Source: Massilia timonae CCUG 45783 (lineage in GTDB: Bacteria > Pseudomonadota > Gammaproteobacteria > Burkholderiales > Burkholderiaceae_D). Taken from it: a stretch of DNA of 64,000 nucleotides. The notes below the pieces were generated by a model. The model saw only the letters and a program-made list of their open reading frames with translations, made no database searches and was not told the origin of the DNA. Of the stretch, positions 10,376 to 18,762 are shown one piece after another. The position numbers were made by a program, and so were the translations under genes. The first letter of the stretch is position 1. Each line of letters opens with the position of its first letter. The stretch spans positions 1,137,922 through 1,201,921 of the forward strand of contig NZ_JH992922.1 of assembly GCF_000315425.1 (NCBI RefSeq), given 5' to 3'.

Positions 10376-11560
10376 TTATGGCTTCGAATTGGGCGTCGGC
10401 GCCCCGCGCCGCTCGCGCGCGATGTCCAGGTCCACGCTGGCCTGCCTGGTGCGCAAGGCCCGCGCATACCGATGCCTTGCCCGCAAGCGCGGATTGGTCA
10501 CCAGCGTCCCCAGCGTTTCGCCGATCACCATCACCACTCCCAGCAGCGGCAGCACCAGCATCAGCCCGACCACGCCCGCCAGCATGCCGCCGATAAAAAT
10601 CATCAGCACCGTGACCAGCGGGTGGATGTGCAGGCTGCGGCCGAGGGTCAGCGGCATGAACAGGAAATCGTCCAGCAGCCGCACCAGCACGAACACCCCG
10701 ATCGCCCCATAGGCCATCAACGGATTGCCCGGCGCATCGGTCGACGCCACGATCACCACCAGCACGCAGCCGGCAATCGACCCGACGAACGGCACCCAGG
10801 CCAGCACGGCCGAGATCAAGCCGAGCAGCAAGGGCGACGACACGCCGATCACCCACAGGCCCAGCGCCAGCACCAGCGTGTCGAGCACGGTCAGTTTCAG
10901 CAAGCCTTCGAAATAGCGGCGCGCGGTCTGGTCGACCTCGTGCAGCAGGTACAGCGCACGCTCGAAATAGGCGTTCGGCACCGCCCGCGCCAGGAACTTC
11001 TTGAAGCGCACGCCGTCGCGCAGCAGGAAGAAAGTGAGGAAGGGCGCCAGCAGCAGCGACGGCACCCAGGTCACGACGCCGACCACGATGTCGCCCAGGT
11101 GGTTCTGCGCGAAGTCGTTGGTATAGGTGGTGAAGGCCATGTCGACGGTCGAGGTCAGCCGCATCTCGGCCAGGATCGGGAATTTCGCCTCGAGCATGGC
11201 CAGCGAGGTGCGGACAAAGGCCACCCCGCCATCGAGGTACAGGCCGATGGTCGCTTCCCACGAGTCTTCTTCCGGTCCGTCGCTCCAGCTCAGGGCCGCC
11301 GCCAGCGCCAGCGCGGCCAGCCCGAAGAACAGGGTGCAGACCCAGACCGCGGCCGCATTGCGGCTGAAGCCCGAGCGCACCATGCGCTGCATCGGTCCCA
11401 GCAGGATGTAATACAGCACGGTGCCGAAGATGAAGGGCAGGAATAGCCACAGCAGCTGCTGGACCACCAGCAGCAACAGGCAGGTGGCGGCGACGATCCC
11501 GGTCCAGACCACGGGACCGGCGCGCTCGGGACCGTTGACGATGCCCGGCACCGGACTCAT
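10376..11560 (-). CDS. AI-2E family transporter (PerM-like membrane protein)
   Basis: A polytopic inner-membrane protein of about 394 residues from the AI-2E/PerM exporter family. Hydrophobic segments cluster at the N-terminus (VVWTGIVAATCLLLLVVQQL and following), in the middle (LLKLTVLDTLVLALGLWVIG) and near the C-terminus (FIGGMLAGVVGLMLVLPLLGVVMV), with the family signature LLDDFLFMPLTLGRSLHIHPLVTVL. The tail is basic. Substrates of most members are unknown; some export AI-2 or act as Na+/H+ antiporters. The chosen start overlaps the stop of the upstream cyclic-nucleotide-binding gene by 4 bp (ATGA), so the pair forms an operon; a start 12 codons earlier would overlap more. Confidence 0.9.
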   Translation of the reverse strand: MSPVPGIVNGPERAGPVVWTGIVAATCLLLLVVQQLLWLFLPFIFGTVLYYILLGPMQRMVRSGFSRNAAAVWVCTLFFGLAALALAAALSWSDGPEEDSWEATIGLYLDGGVAFVRTSLAMLEAKFPILAEMRLTSTVDMAFTTYTNDFAQNHLGDIVVGVVTWVPSLLLAPFLTFFLLRDGVRFKKFLARAVPNAYFERALYLLHEVDQTARRYFEGLLKLTVLDTLVLALGLWVIGVSSPLLLGLISAVLAWVPFVGSIAGCVLVVIVASTDAPGNPLMAYGAIGVFVLVRLLDDFLFMPLTLGRSLHIHPLVTVLMIFIGGMLAGVVGLMLVLPLLGVVMVIGETLGTLVTNPRLRARHRYARALRTRQASVDLDIARERRGAPTPNSKP

Positions 11561-12042
11561 AGCGCTTCCAGTTGCGGCCGTCCGGTGCCCATCCATTCGC
11601 GCAGGCGCAGGCCGATGTGGCGCGCCAGCGCCAGCGAGATCTTGTAGCCGAGGACGGCGTCGGTTTCCATCAGGCCCAGGAAGTCGGCGCGGAAGAACAC
11701 CGCCACCTCGCAGGGCTCGAGCGCGCGCGCCTGGGCATTGCGCGGCGAGTTGTCGAGCAGGGCCAGGTCGCCGAAGAAGCCGCCCGGCTCCAGCTCGGCC
11801 ACCACCTGGGTCATGCCCTCGTGCAGGCGGCTGATGCGCACCCGGCCGCTCATCAGCAGATACAGCGCCTGGCCTTCCTCGCCCTCGTCGAAAACGATCT
11901 CATCCTTTAGATAGCGGCGCTCGTGCAGCAATCCATCGACGATCTTCAATTCCAGCGGAGTGAGCGCACTGAACAGCGATGAACTCTTCAGCCGGTGCAG
12001 GCGCGGCGACATCCGAGGGGGCTTGAGGAAACGAAAAATCAC
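11557..12042 (-). CDS. Cyclic nucleotide-binding domain protein (Crp/Fnr-like sensor without HTH)
   Basis: A protein of about 161 residues that is essentially one cNMP-binding beta-barrel: LFSALTPLELKIVDGLL, the RYLKDEIVFDEGEEGQALYLLMSGRVRI barrel and the phosphate-binding cassette region GGFFGDLALLDNSPRNAQARA. No helix-turn-helix follows, so it is not a classical transcription factor; it may act as a ligand-sensing partner of the co-transcribed permease. The GTG start is chosen because GGAG lies six bases upstream; an ATG at 12111 in the same frame would add 23 residues. The 3' end overlaps the permease start. Confidence 0.85.
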   Translation of the reverse strand: MIFRFLKPPRMSPRLHRLKSSSLFSALTPLELKIVDGLLHERRYLKDEIVFDEGEEGQALYLLMSGRVRISRLHEGMTQVVAELEPGGFFGDLALLDNSPRNAQARALEPCEVAVFFRADFLGLMETDAVLGYKISLALARHIGLRLREWMGTGRPQLEAL

Positions 12043-12289
12043 GTGATGCTCCGGCGTGGTGCGGTGTGTTGTCTGTTTGATTATCCGCGATTGGATGCTG
12101 CTGCGCATCAAAAAGCTTCAGCCGTGCACGACAGTGTGGCGTGTTGTTCATACATCCTTCAAACGTGCGCACCACGATATTGGAAACCGTGTAACATAAA
12201 TTCTTTACGGCAACAGTAGTTGTTGTAGTGATATTTGCCATGCGAGCCGTCGCGCATGGCCCGGCCAACGTTCCCGAAGAGGACAGGCA

Positions 12290-13441
12290 GTGATCGATAT
12301 ACAGACTTTTCTTCTTGCGCTCGGGATCGGTAACGTCGGCTTTGCGATCCTGATGGCAGGATATACCCACGGGGCGCAGCGCAATCCGGGATTGCACCTG
12401 TGGATGTGGGCGCGCCTGGGCATGGGCCTGAGCCAGCTGGCCGGCTGGGCCCGTCCGATGGTCGGCCTGGCCTTCCTGGGCGGCCTGGAAGGCATCGGCT
12501 GGATCCTCGCGGTATCGCTCGAGATGGCGGCCTACTGCGTGTTCTTCGGCTTCACGCGCTGGGGCCGGATCGTGTTGCCGATTGCCGTGCTGTCGTCCGC
12601 GGTGGTGATCGCGGCCGGCGTCCATGGCGCCAGCCACGCCCAGCTCAGCGCCCTGGTGGCGGGCGTGGTGGCGCTGTTCGCCGCCGCCATGGCCTGGGTG
12701 CTGCTGCGCCGGCGCCATGCGTCCCTGCTGCAGCGGATCATCGGCATCAACGATGCGCTGTTCTCCGTCGCGGTCTCGCTGTGGGCCGGCTCGACCCTGC
12801 TGGGCAAGGGGCCGTTCGACCACGTGCTGGCGCGCGAAGCGGCCTACCTGGCCGGCTACATGCTCATGATCGTCAACGGCTTCGGCTTCCTCTTGCTGTG
12901 CAAGCAGAAGGACGATGCGCGCATGGCCCGGCTGGCCTCCACCGACTGCCTCACCGGCCTGCCCAACCGCCACGCCTTCATGGAGCGCGCCGAGCGCGCG
13001 CGCCTGGCCTCCCAGCGCCAGCGCCACCCGCTGGCGCTGATGATGATCGACATCGACCACTTCAAGCAGATCAATGACCGCTGGGGCCACGCCAGCGGCG
13101 ACGACGCCCTCCAGGTGTTCGCCCGCACCGCGCGCGACGTGATGCGCGAGCACGAGACCATCGGCCGCCTGGGCGGCGAGGAATTCGCGATGATGCTGCC
13201 CGGCGCCGACATCGACGCCGCGATGCAGGCGGCCCAGCGCCTGCGCCAGGCGGTGCGCGCGGCCACCGTGATCACCAGCGGGCCGAGCTACACGATGACG
13301 GTCAGTATCGGCGTGGTGGTGCTCGATCCGAACGAAGACCTGAGCGCGGCGCTGGCGCGCGCCGACCATGCCTTGTATACGGCCAAGCGCGCGGGACGCG
13401 ATCGGGTGGAAGTCGGGGATCCGGTGCGGCGCCGGGCGTGA
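12290..13441 (+). CDS. GGDEF domain diguanylate cyclase, membrane-bound
   Basis: A 383-residue protein. About six hydrophobic segments in residues 1-205 form a membrane sensor domain. The GGDEF domain follows (about 215-380) with STDCLTGLPNRHAF and the active-site motif GGEEF at residues 295-299, so c-di-GMP synthesis from two GTP is predicted. The allosteric I-site, normally RxxD, reads REHE, with glutamate in place of aspartate, so product inhibition may be altered. The GTG start follows a GAGGAC ribosome-binding site. It is divergent from the cNMP-binding gene, sharing a roughly 250-bp AT-richer gap. Confidence 0.93.
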   Translation: MIDIQTFLLALGIGNVGFAILMAGYTHGAQRNPGLHLWMWARLGMGLSQLAGWARPMVGLAFLGGLEGIGWILAVSLEMAAYCVFFGFTRWGRIVLPIAVLSSAVVIAAGVHGASHAQLSALVAGVVALFAAAMAWVLLRRRHASLLQRIIGINDALFSVAVSLWAGSTLLGKGPFDHVLAREAAYLAGYMLMIVNGFGFLLLCKQKDDARMARLASTDCLTGLPNRHAFMERAERARLASQRQRHPLALMMIDIDHFKQINDRWGHASGDDALQVFARTARDVMREHETIGRLGGEEFAMMLPGADIDAAMQAAQRLRQAVRAATVITSGPSYTMTVSIGVVVLDPNEDLSAALARADHALYTAKRAGRDRVEVGDPVRRRA

Positions 13442-13480
13442 ACCGAAGACCGCAGATAAAACCAGGAACGGAAAAAGAAA

Positions 13481-13504
13481 AAGGGTCCGACGAATCGGAC
13501 CCTT
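13481..13504. terminator. Rho-independent terminator of the tRNA transcript
   Basis: A ten-base perfect stem (AAGGGTCCGA/TCGGACCCTT) closes on a four-base loop that reads TTCG on the minus strand, where a T-rich tail follows. It therefore ends the leftward tRNA-Val/tRNA-Asp transcript and may also stop the rightward GGDEF transcript. Confidence 0.85.
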
Positions 13505-13516
13505 CTTCCTTGATGC

Positions 13517-13593
13517 TGGCGGAGCGGACGGGGCTCGAACCCGCGACCCCCGGCGTGACAGGCCGGTATTCTAACCAACTGAACTACCGCTCC
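13517..13593 (-). tRNA. tRNA-Asp (anticodon GTC)
   Basis: On the minus strand the 77-nt sequence folds as a cloverleaf: acceptor GGAGCGG/CCGCTCC with an encoded CCA end, D-loop with AGTTGGTTAGA, anticodon loop CTGTCAC flanked by CCGGC/GCCGG-type pairing, and T-loop GGTTCGAGCC. It is co-transcribed with the tRNA-Val gene upstream. Confidence 0.96.
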
Positions 13594-13634
13594 GTTTACT
13601 CTGATCGTACCTTCGATCGACCATCGAGATGCTT

Positions 13635-13710
13635 TGGTGGGCGCTGAGAGGCTCGAACTCCCGACCTAATCCTTGTAAGGGATCCGCTCTACCAACTGAG
13701 CTAAGCGCCC
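13635..13710 (-). tRNA. tRNA-Val (anticodon TAC)
   Basis: On the minus strand the 76-nt sequence folds as a cloverleaf with acceptor GGGCGCT/AGCGCCC, encoded CCA, D-arm GCTCAGTTGGTAGAGC, anticodon loop CTTACAA (TAC) and T-loop AGTTCGAGCC. It is the first gene of a two-tRNA transcript. Confidence 0.96.
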
Positions 13711-13760
13711 ATCTCGGTGGTTTCTATCTGACGCTTGTCATTGCGTCCGAAGAGGCCCGA

Positions 13761-13790
13761 ATTATAGAGGGTGGCTTTCAAGGTCTGCAA
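13761..13790 (-). promoter_or_regulatory. Sigma70-type promoter of the tRNA-Val/tRNA-Asp transcript
   Basis: Read on the minus strand, TTGCAG and a perfect TATAAT are separated by 18 bp, with the -10 box about 50 bp upstream of tRNA-Val. A G+C-rich discriminator follows, as is usual for stable-RNA promoters. Confidence 0.75.
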
Positions 13791-14103
13791 GGGTTTTTCG
13801 AAAAAATATCAAAAACCTTTTTTCGACCCATGGCGGATGGACCGGAAGGCGGAGCCCGAGCCGGCACATCTGCATGTGTTGTAATCGCGGCGACACACGC
13901 GATATTTACTTGCCGTCGCACATGCCCATCACGGACAATACCACCTTTGACAAGTCGGCAACCTTAAAAACATCGCAAAGATGTGCGCCTGAGATGCGCT
14001 GCCGAGGGCGGGTCATATCCGCTCGCGCACCCGGCGGGGGTAGCGTCCATAAGAAGAGGAACGGGGACATCGGTTCTTTTTTTAATCAACAGGAAACACT
14101 CCA
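13791..14103. other. Intergenic region upstream of the TonB-dependent receptor
   Basis: No gene is visible in this stretch of just over 300 bp between the tRNA promoter and the receptor gene. It should contain the receptor promoter, but I see no strong -35/-10 pair. The receptor's ribosome-binding site (CAGGAAAC) is at its right end. Confidence 0.5.
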
Positions 14104-16329
14104 ATGACCAAGATGTCCAAGATGCACAAGCGCGTCATCCGCGCGCATGGCGCAATGCTGGCGCTGTCCGCCGCGTTGCCGATCGCACCGGCGTTCGCCC
14201 AGACGACCGAGTCCGACCAGTCCCTCCAGCTGCAATCCGTGACCGTGACGGCCCAGCGCCGCACCGAGAACATCCGCGACGTGCCGGTCTCCGTCACCGC
14301 CCTCAAGGGCGACAAGCTGGATGTGCTGGTCTCCGGCGGCGAAGACATCCGCCTGCTGGCCGGCAAGGTGCCGAGCCTGAACGTCGAATCGTCGAACGGC
14401 CGCACCTTCCCGCGCTTCTACATCCGCGGCTACGGCAACACCGACTTCAACACCTTCGCCTCGCAGCCGGTCTCGCTGGTGTACGACGACATCGTGCAGG
14501 AGAATCCGATCCTGAAGGGCTTCCCGATCTTTGACCTGGCCAGCGTCGAAGTGCTGCGCGGCCCGCAGGGCACCCTGTTCGGCCGCAACACCCCGGCCGG
14601 CGTCGTGAAATTCGAATCCGAAAAGCCGAACCTGAAGAAGGTCGAGGGCTACTACAACCTGTCGGCGGCCTCGCACTACACGATGAACGCCGAAGGCGCC
14701 GTCAACGTGCCGCTGTCGACCAATGTGGCGATGCGCGTGTCGGCCGTCGGCCAGCACCGTGACGACTACGTCAACAACTTCAGCGACGTCGCCAAGACCC
14801 GCAAGACCGGTGAACTGGACGGCTACAACGAGCACGCCGAACGCGTGCAGTTCTTGTACAGCAAGGACGGCTTCAGCGGCCTGCTGGGCTTCCACCAGCG
14901 CCAGACCAACGGCAGCGCGCGCCTGTTCCGCGCCAACCTGATCAAGAAGGGCAGCAACACCTTCGCCGACGGCACCGACCTGGACGACATCGTCACCAAC
15001 GCCCAGAACTTCCAGAGCCTGAAGACCAACGGCATCAACCTGCGCCTGCAGTGGGACCTGGGCAACTACAAGCTGCACTCGATCACCGGTTACGAGCACA
15101 TCATCGATTACTCGAGCCGCGGCGACATCGACGGCGGCACGCCGGCCGGCCCGGGCTTCATCCCGTTCCAGGTCGAGACCAACGGCTATATCGAGAACCT
15201 GGACCAGTACACCCAGGAATTCCGCCTCGAGTCGGCCTACGCCGGCCCGTTCAACTGGCAGGCCGGCCTGTACTTCTTCGACGAAGACGTGACTGGCGGC
15301 AGCGACAACTTCAACAGCACCACCTATGCGCGCACCTCGCGCCTGCGTTCGAACCAGAAGAACGAAGCCTGGGCCGCGTTCGCATCGGCAAGCTACGACC
15401 TGACCCCGGACTGGACCATCCGCGGCGGCCTGCGCTACACCAAGGACGAGAAGGAATTCCGCACCATCGAGGCGACCAACGTCGTCCAGATCGGCCCGTC
15501 GTCGGTGGAAGAGAGCAAGGACAAGATCAACTGGGACCTGTCGGCGACCTACAAGCTGACCCCGACCGTGAACGTCTACGGCCGCGCCGCCACCGGCTTC
15601 CGCGCACCGAGCATCGCCGCCGCCTCGGCCGAAGTGCCGATCACCGTGGCCGATTCGGAAACCATCAAGTCGTTCGAGCTGGGCGTGAAAGCCGACCTGT
15701 TCGACCGCCGCGCCCGCACCTCGTTCTCGATCTATGACTACACGATCGAAGACCAGCAGCTGACCGTGGTGGGTGGCAACTCGAACGTCAATCGCCTGAT
15801 CAATGCCGACAAGACCAAGGGCAAGGGCGCCGAGTTCGACTTCGAAGCGGCCGTCAGCACCGCCCTGCGCGTGAGCGCCGGCGCCAGCTACAACTACACG
15901 CAGATCCGCGACGGCAGCCTGTCGGTGAACAAGTGCGCCCAGTGCACGGTCACCAACCCGCTGAACGCCTTTGGCCGCGTGGTCATCGACGGCAACCCGC
16001 TGCCGCAGGCGCCGCGCTGGACCTTCAACGCGACCGCCCGCTACGGCGTGCCGTTCCGTGACGGCGAGCTGTACGTCTTCACCGACTGGTCGTACCGCAG
16101 CAAGATCAACTTCTTCCTGTACGAGGCCACCGAGTTCACCGGCGCCCCGCTGACCGAAGGCGGCGTGCGCGTCGGCTACATCTTCGGCAACGGCAAGTAC
16201 GAAGTCGCCGCGTTCGGCCGCAACATCCTCGACCAGCGCCGCATCACCGGCGCCATCGACTTCAACAACCTGACCGGTTTCACCAACGAGCCGCGCCAGT
16301 GGGGTATGCAGTTCAAGGGCAATTTCTGA
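14104..16329 (+). CDS. TonB-dependent receptor
   Basis: A 741-residue outer-membrane receptor. It has a signal peptide (about residues 1-33, ending PAFAQ), then a plug domain that begins with the TonB-box-like VTVTAQRR and contains PRFYIRGYGNTDFN and VEVLRGPQGTLFGRNTPAGVV, followed by a 22-strand barrel that ends in an aromatic terminal strand (GMQFKGNF), as required for BAM insertion. Overall it resembles receptors annotated as siderophore or vitamin receptors of the FyuA/pesticin type; the substrate cannot be told from the sequence. It appears to be a single-gene unit with its own terminator. Confidence 0.93.
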   Translation: MTKMSKMHKRVIRAHGAMLALSAALPIAPAFAQTTESDQSLQLQSVTVTAQRRTENIRDVPVSVTALKGDKLDVLVSGGEDIRLLAGKVPSLNVESSNGRTFPRFYIRGYGNTDFNTFASQPVSLVYDDIVQENPILKGFPIFDLASVEVLRGPQGTLFGRNTPAGVVKFESEKPNLKKVEGYYNLSAASHYTMNAEGAVNVPLSTNVAMRVSAVGQHRDDYVNNFSDVAKTRKTGELDGYNEHAERVQFLYSKDGFSGLLGFHQRQTNGSARLFRANLIKKGSNTFADGTDLDDIVTNAQNFQSLKTNGINLRLQWDLGNYKLHSITGYEHIIDYSSRGDIDGGTPAGPGFIPFQVETNGYIENLDQYTQEFRLESAYAGPFNWQAGLYFFDEDVTGGSDNFNSTTYARTSRLRSNQKNEAWAAFASASYDLTPDWTIRGGLRYTKDEKEFRTIEATNVVQIGPSSVEESKDKINWDLSATYKLTPTVNVYGRAATGFRAPSIAAASAEVPITVADSETIKSFELGVKADLFDRRARTSFSIYDYTIEDQQLTVVGGNSNVNRLINADKTKGKGAEFDFEAAVSTALRVSAGASYNYTQIRDGSLSVNKCAQCTVTNPLNAFGRVVIDGNPLPQAPRWTFNATARYGVPFRDGELYVFTDWSYRSKINFFLYEATEFTGAPLTEGGVRVGYIFGNGKYEVAAFGRNILDQRRITGAIDFNNLTGFTNEPRQWGMQFKGNF

Positions 16330-16359
16330 TCGTTTGACAGTCAGTTCGCCTGAACCGAA

Positions 16360-16386
16360 GGGCCGCGCATTGCGCGGCCCTTTTTT
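16360..16386 (+). terminator. Rho-independent terminator of the TonB-dependent receptor gene
   Basis: A nine-base stem GGGCCGCGC/GCGCGGCCC with a three-base loop is followed by six T's, 31 bp after the stop codon. Confidence 0.9.
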
Positions 16387-16720
16387 GCGTTTTGCCCACG
16401 GTGCATGACACAAAAAACCAGAAGTGTTGCATGAATATTTATCTGCTAATTACACTATTCGCAATGCATACTTGTTCAACATCTTTATCATGGCACTAAA
16501 TATTTTGAATATTTAACGATTTGCCGAAGAAATCATGTTTCTGCTGAATATGCCGAGTTAACCGTTGTATGCACGCCGAAAACGGTTGGAATTTATTCCT
16601 GCCAGTTCTTTTCTTCAAGCTAAGCTGAGTTTGCCGCCTCGAGACGGCACCGGCACTGCCGGTCCTACAACGACACAAGCGAGCCATCGCTTGACGGAAA
16701 ACCTTGAAGAAGGAAGAACC
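16387..16720. other. AT-rich intergenic region upstream of the subtilase gene
   Basis: This stretch of over 300 bp holds no convincing gene. It is strikingly AT-rich for this genome, with a stem AAATATT/AATATTT at 16498-16514 and several TATA-like boxes, so it probably carries the subtilase promoter. The frame of the peptidase is open back to 16565, but that extension lacks a signal-peptide character and is not used as the start. Confidence 0.5.
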
Positions 16721-18532
16721 ATGAAGCAAACGCATTCGATTCATCCGACCGTGTTGAAGATGTGTGCAGCGGTCGCGCTGGCGCTGGGAGCCGGATCCGC
16801 CCTCGCGGCCGCCGGCGCGAGCGGCAGCGGCGCGCCGCAGTTCGTCGTGGAGACAGACCGTATCATCGTGAAGTACCGCGACTCGAAGGCCGCCGCCAAT
16901 GGCGCCGCGGCCCGGGTCGCCGGCCTGAGCAGCGACCGCAAGGCGAAGCTCGACCGCGCCGGCCAGCAGTTCGGCATGGTGGTCAAGGAAAGCCATGCCA
17001 TCTCGACCGGCGCCCAGGTGTTCAAGCTGGACCGCCGGCGCCACCTGAAGGAAGTGGAATCGCTGGCCGCCGAGATGATGGCGCGCGACCCGTCCATCGA
17101 GTACGCCGAGCCGGACCGCATCATGACCCATATGGCGACGCCGACCGACCCGCGCTACACCGACCAGTGGCACTACTATGAAACCGCCGGCGGCCTGCGC
17201 CTGCCGACCGCCTGGGACAAGTCGACCGGCAGCGGCGTGGTGGTGGCGGTGATCGACACCGGCTACCGCCCGCACGCCGACCTCTCGGGCCAGCTCTTGG
17301 CCGGCTATGACTTCATCAGCACCGCCACCATCGGCAACGACGGCAACGGCCGCGACAGCGACGCCAGCGATCCGGGCGACGCCGTGGTGGCCGGCGAATG
17401 CGGCAACGGCCAGCCGACCCGCGACCAGGGTTCGAGCTGGCACGGCACCCACGTCGCCGGCACGGTGGCGGCGCGCACCAACAACGGCACCGGCGTGGCG
17501 GGCGTGGCCTACAACGCCAAGATCGTCCCGGTGCGCGTGCTCGGCAAGTGCGGCGGCTATACCTCGGACATCGCCGACGCGATCACCTGGTCGTCGGGCG
17601 GCAGCGTGTCGGGCGTGCCGGCCAATGCCAACAAGGCGCGCGTGCTGAACCTGTCGCTGGGCGGCGGCGGCGCCTGCGGCGCGACCACCCAGAACGCCAT
17701 CAACGGCGCCCGCTCGCGCGGCGCGGTGGTGGTGGTCGCCGCCGGCAACGACGCCGTCAACGTCAGCAACGCCAGCCCGGCCAACTGCTCGGGCGTGATC
17801 GCGGTGGCGGCCACCGGCCGCACCGGCGGGCGCGCTTCCTACTCGAACTACGGCACCCTGATCGACGTGGCGGCGCCGGGCGGCGACGGCGCCTATGGCG
17901 TGCTGTCGACGCTGAACACCGGCACCACCGCGCCGGCCTCGGACAGCTATGCGGCCTACCAGGGCACCTCGATGGCCACCCCGCACGTGGCCGGCGTGGC
18001 GGCGCTGATGCTGGCGCTGAACACCAACCTGACGCCGGACGACATCGAGTCGAAACTGAAATCGACGGCGCGCGCCTTCCCGGCCAGCTGCTCGGGTTGC
18101 GGCACCGGCATCGTGGACGCCACCGCGGCGGTCAATGCGGCCACCACCGGCGGCACCGCGGCCACGACCCTGGCCGAGAGCGAGGCGAACAACACCATCG
18201 CCACCGCCGACCTGGTCACGGTCGGCAACACGACCGTGAACGGCAACCTCGGCTCGACCACCGACACGGATTACTTCCGCGTCGACCTGCCGGCGGGTAA
18301 AACGCTGAGCGCGGTCCTGACCCCGGGCCTCTCCAATGCCGACTACGACCTGTACGTGTATAACGCATCGGGTACGCAGCTGGGCACCAGCCAGAACGGC
18401 GTCGGCGCGGTGGACAGCGTCAGCTCCAGCAATACGGGCACCAGCGCGGCGACCCGCTACGTGCGCGTGACCTACTACAGTGGCGGCACCGGCGCCACCA
18501 ATGGCAAGTACAGCCTGAAGCTCACCTGGTAA
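16721..18532 (+). CDS. Secreted S8 (subtilisin) family serine peptidase with PPC domain
   Basis: A 603-residue extracellular protease. A signal peptide (about 1-28) is followed by a propeptide of the inhibitor I9 type (RIIVKYRDSKAA, about 40-130) and the S8 catalytic domain with the triad Asp179 (VIDTGY), His241 (HGTHVAG) and Ser417 (GTSMATPHVAG). The C-terminal pre-peptidase domain (about 485-603; DTDYFRVDLPAGKTL, DYDLYVYNASG) is typical of secreted proteases and is often cleaved off. The ATG follows GAAGGAAGAA. It stands alone between two terminators. Paired cysteines in the catalytic domain suggest disulphides, consistent with secretion. Confidence 0.95.
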   Translation: MKQTHSIHPTVLKMCAAVALALGAGSALAAAGASGSGAPQFVVETDRIIVKYRDSKAAANGAAARVAGLSSDRKAKLDRAGQQFGMVVKESHAISTGAQVFKLDRRRHLKEVESLAAEMMARDPSIEYAEPDRIMTHMATPTDPRYTDQWHYYETAGGLRLPTAWDKSTGSGVVVAVIDTGYRPHADLSGQLLAGYDFISTATIGNDGNGRDSDASDPGDAVVAGECGNGQPTRDQGSSWHGTHVAGTVAARTNNGTGVAGVAYNAKIVPVRVLGKCGGYTSDIADAITWSSGGSVSGVPANANKARVLNLSLGGGGACGATTQNAINGARSRGAVVVVAAGNDAVNVSNASPANCSGVIAVAATGRTGGRASYSNYGTLIDVAAPGGDGAYGVLSTLNTGTTAPASDSYAAYQGTSMATPHVAGVAALMLALNTNLTPDDIESKLKSTARAFPASCSGCGTGIVDATAAVNAATTGGTAATTLAESEANNTIATADLVTVGNTTVNGNLGSTTDTDYFRVDLPAGKTLSAVLTPGLSNADYDLYVYNASGTQLGTSQNGVGAVDSVSSSNTGTSAATRYVRVTYYSGGTGATNGKYSLKLTW

Positions 18533-18556
18533 GCGCGTCGGCGCCAGGAGGAGGTG

Positions 18557-18588
18557 AACGCGCGGTCTCGGCCGCGCGTTTTTTTTTT
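18557..18588 (+). terminator. Rho-independent terminator of the subtilase gene
   Basis: The stem AACGCGCGG/CCGCGCGTT with a six-base loop is followed by a run of T's, 24 bp after the stop codon. Confidence 0.9.
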
Positions 18589-18762
18589 GCCGGCACACGC
18601 CGGGTTCCTGGCCGGACGCCGCCTGATGAGGGACAGGAAGTTCGAACAGGACTGTTGCGCACGGTTGGCATTTGTGCAAATGTTTTTATGTCCATAGAAT
18701 GTATGCATGCAAATCGCCAATCCCGAGCCGACGCCGGCCGCGTTTCCTTCCTGAGCTTCTCC

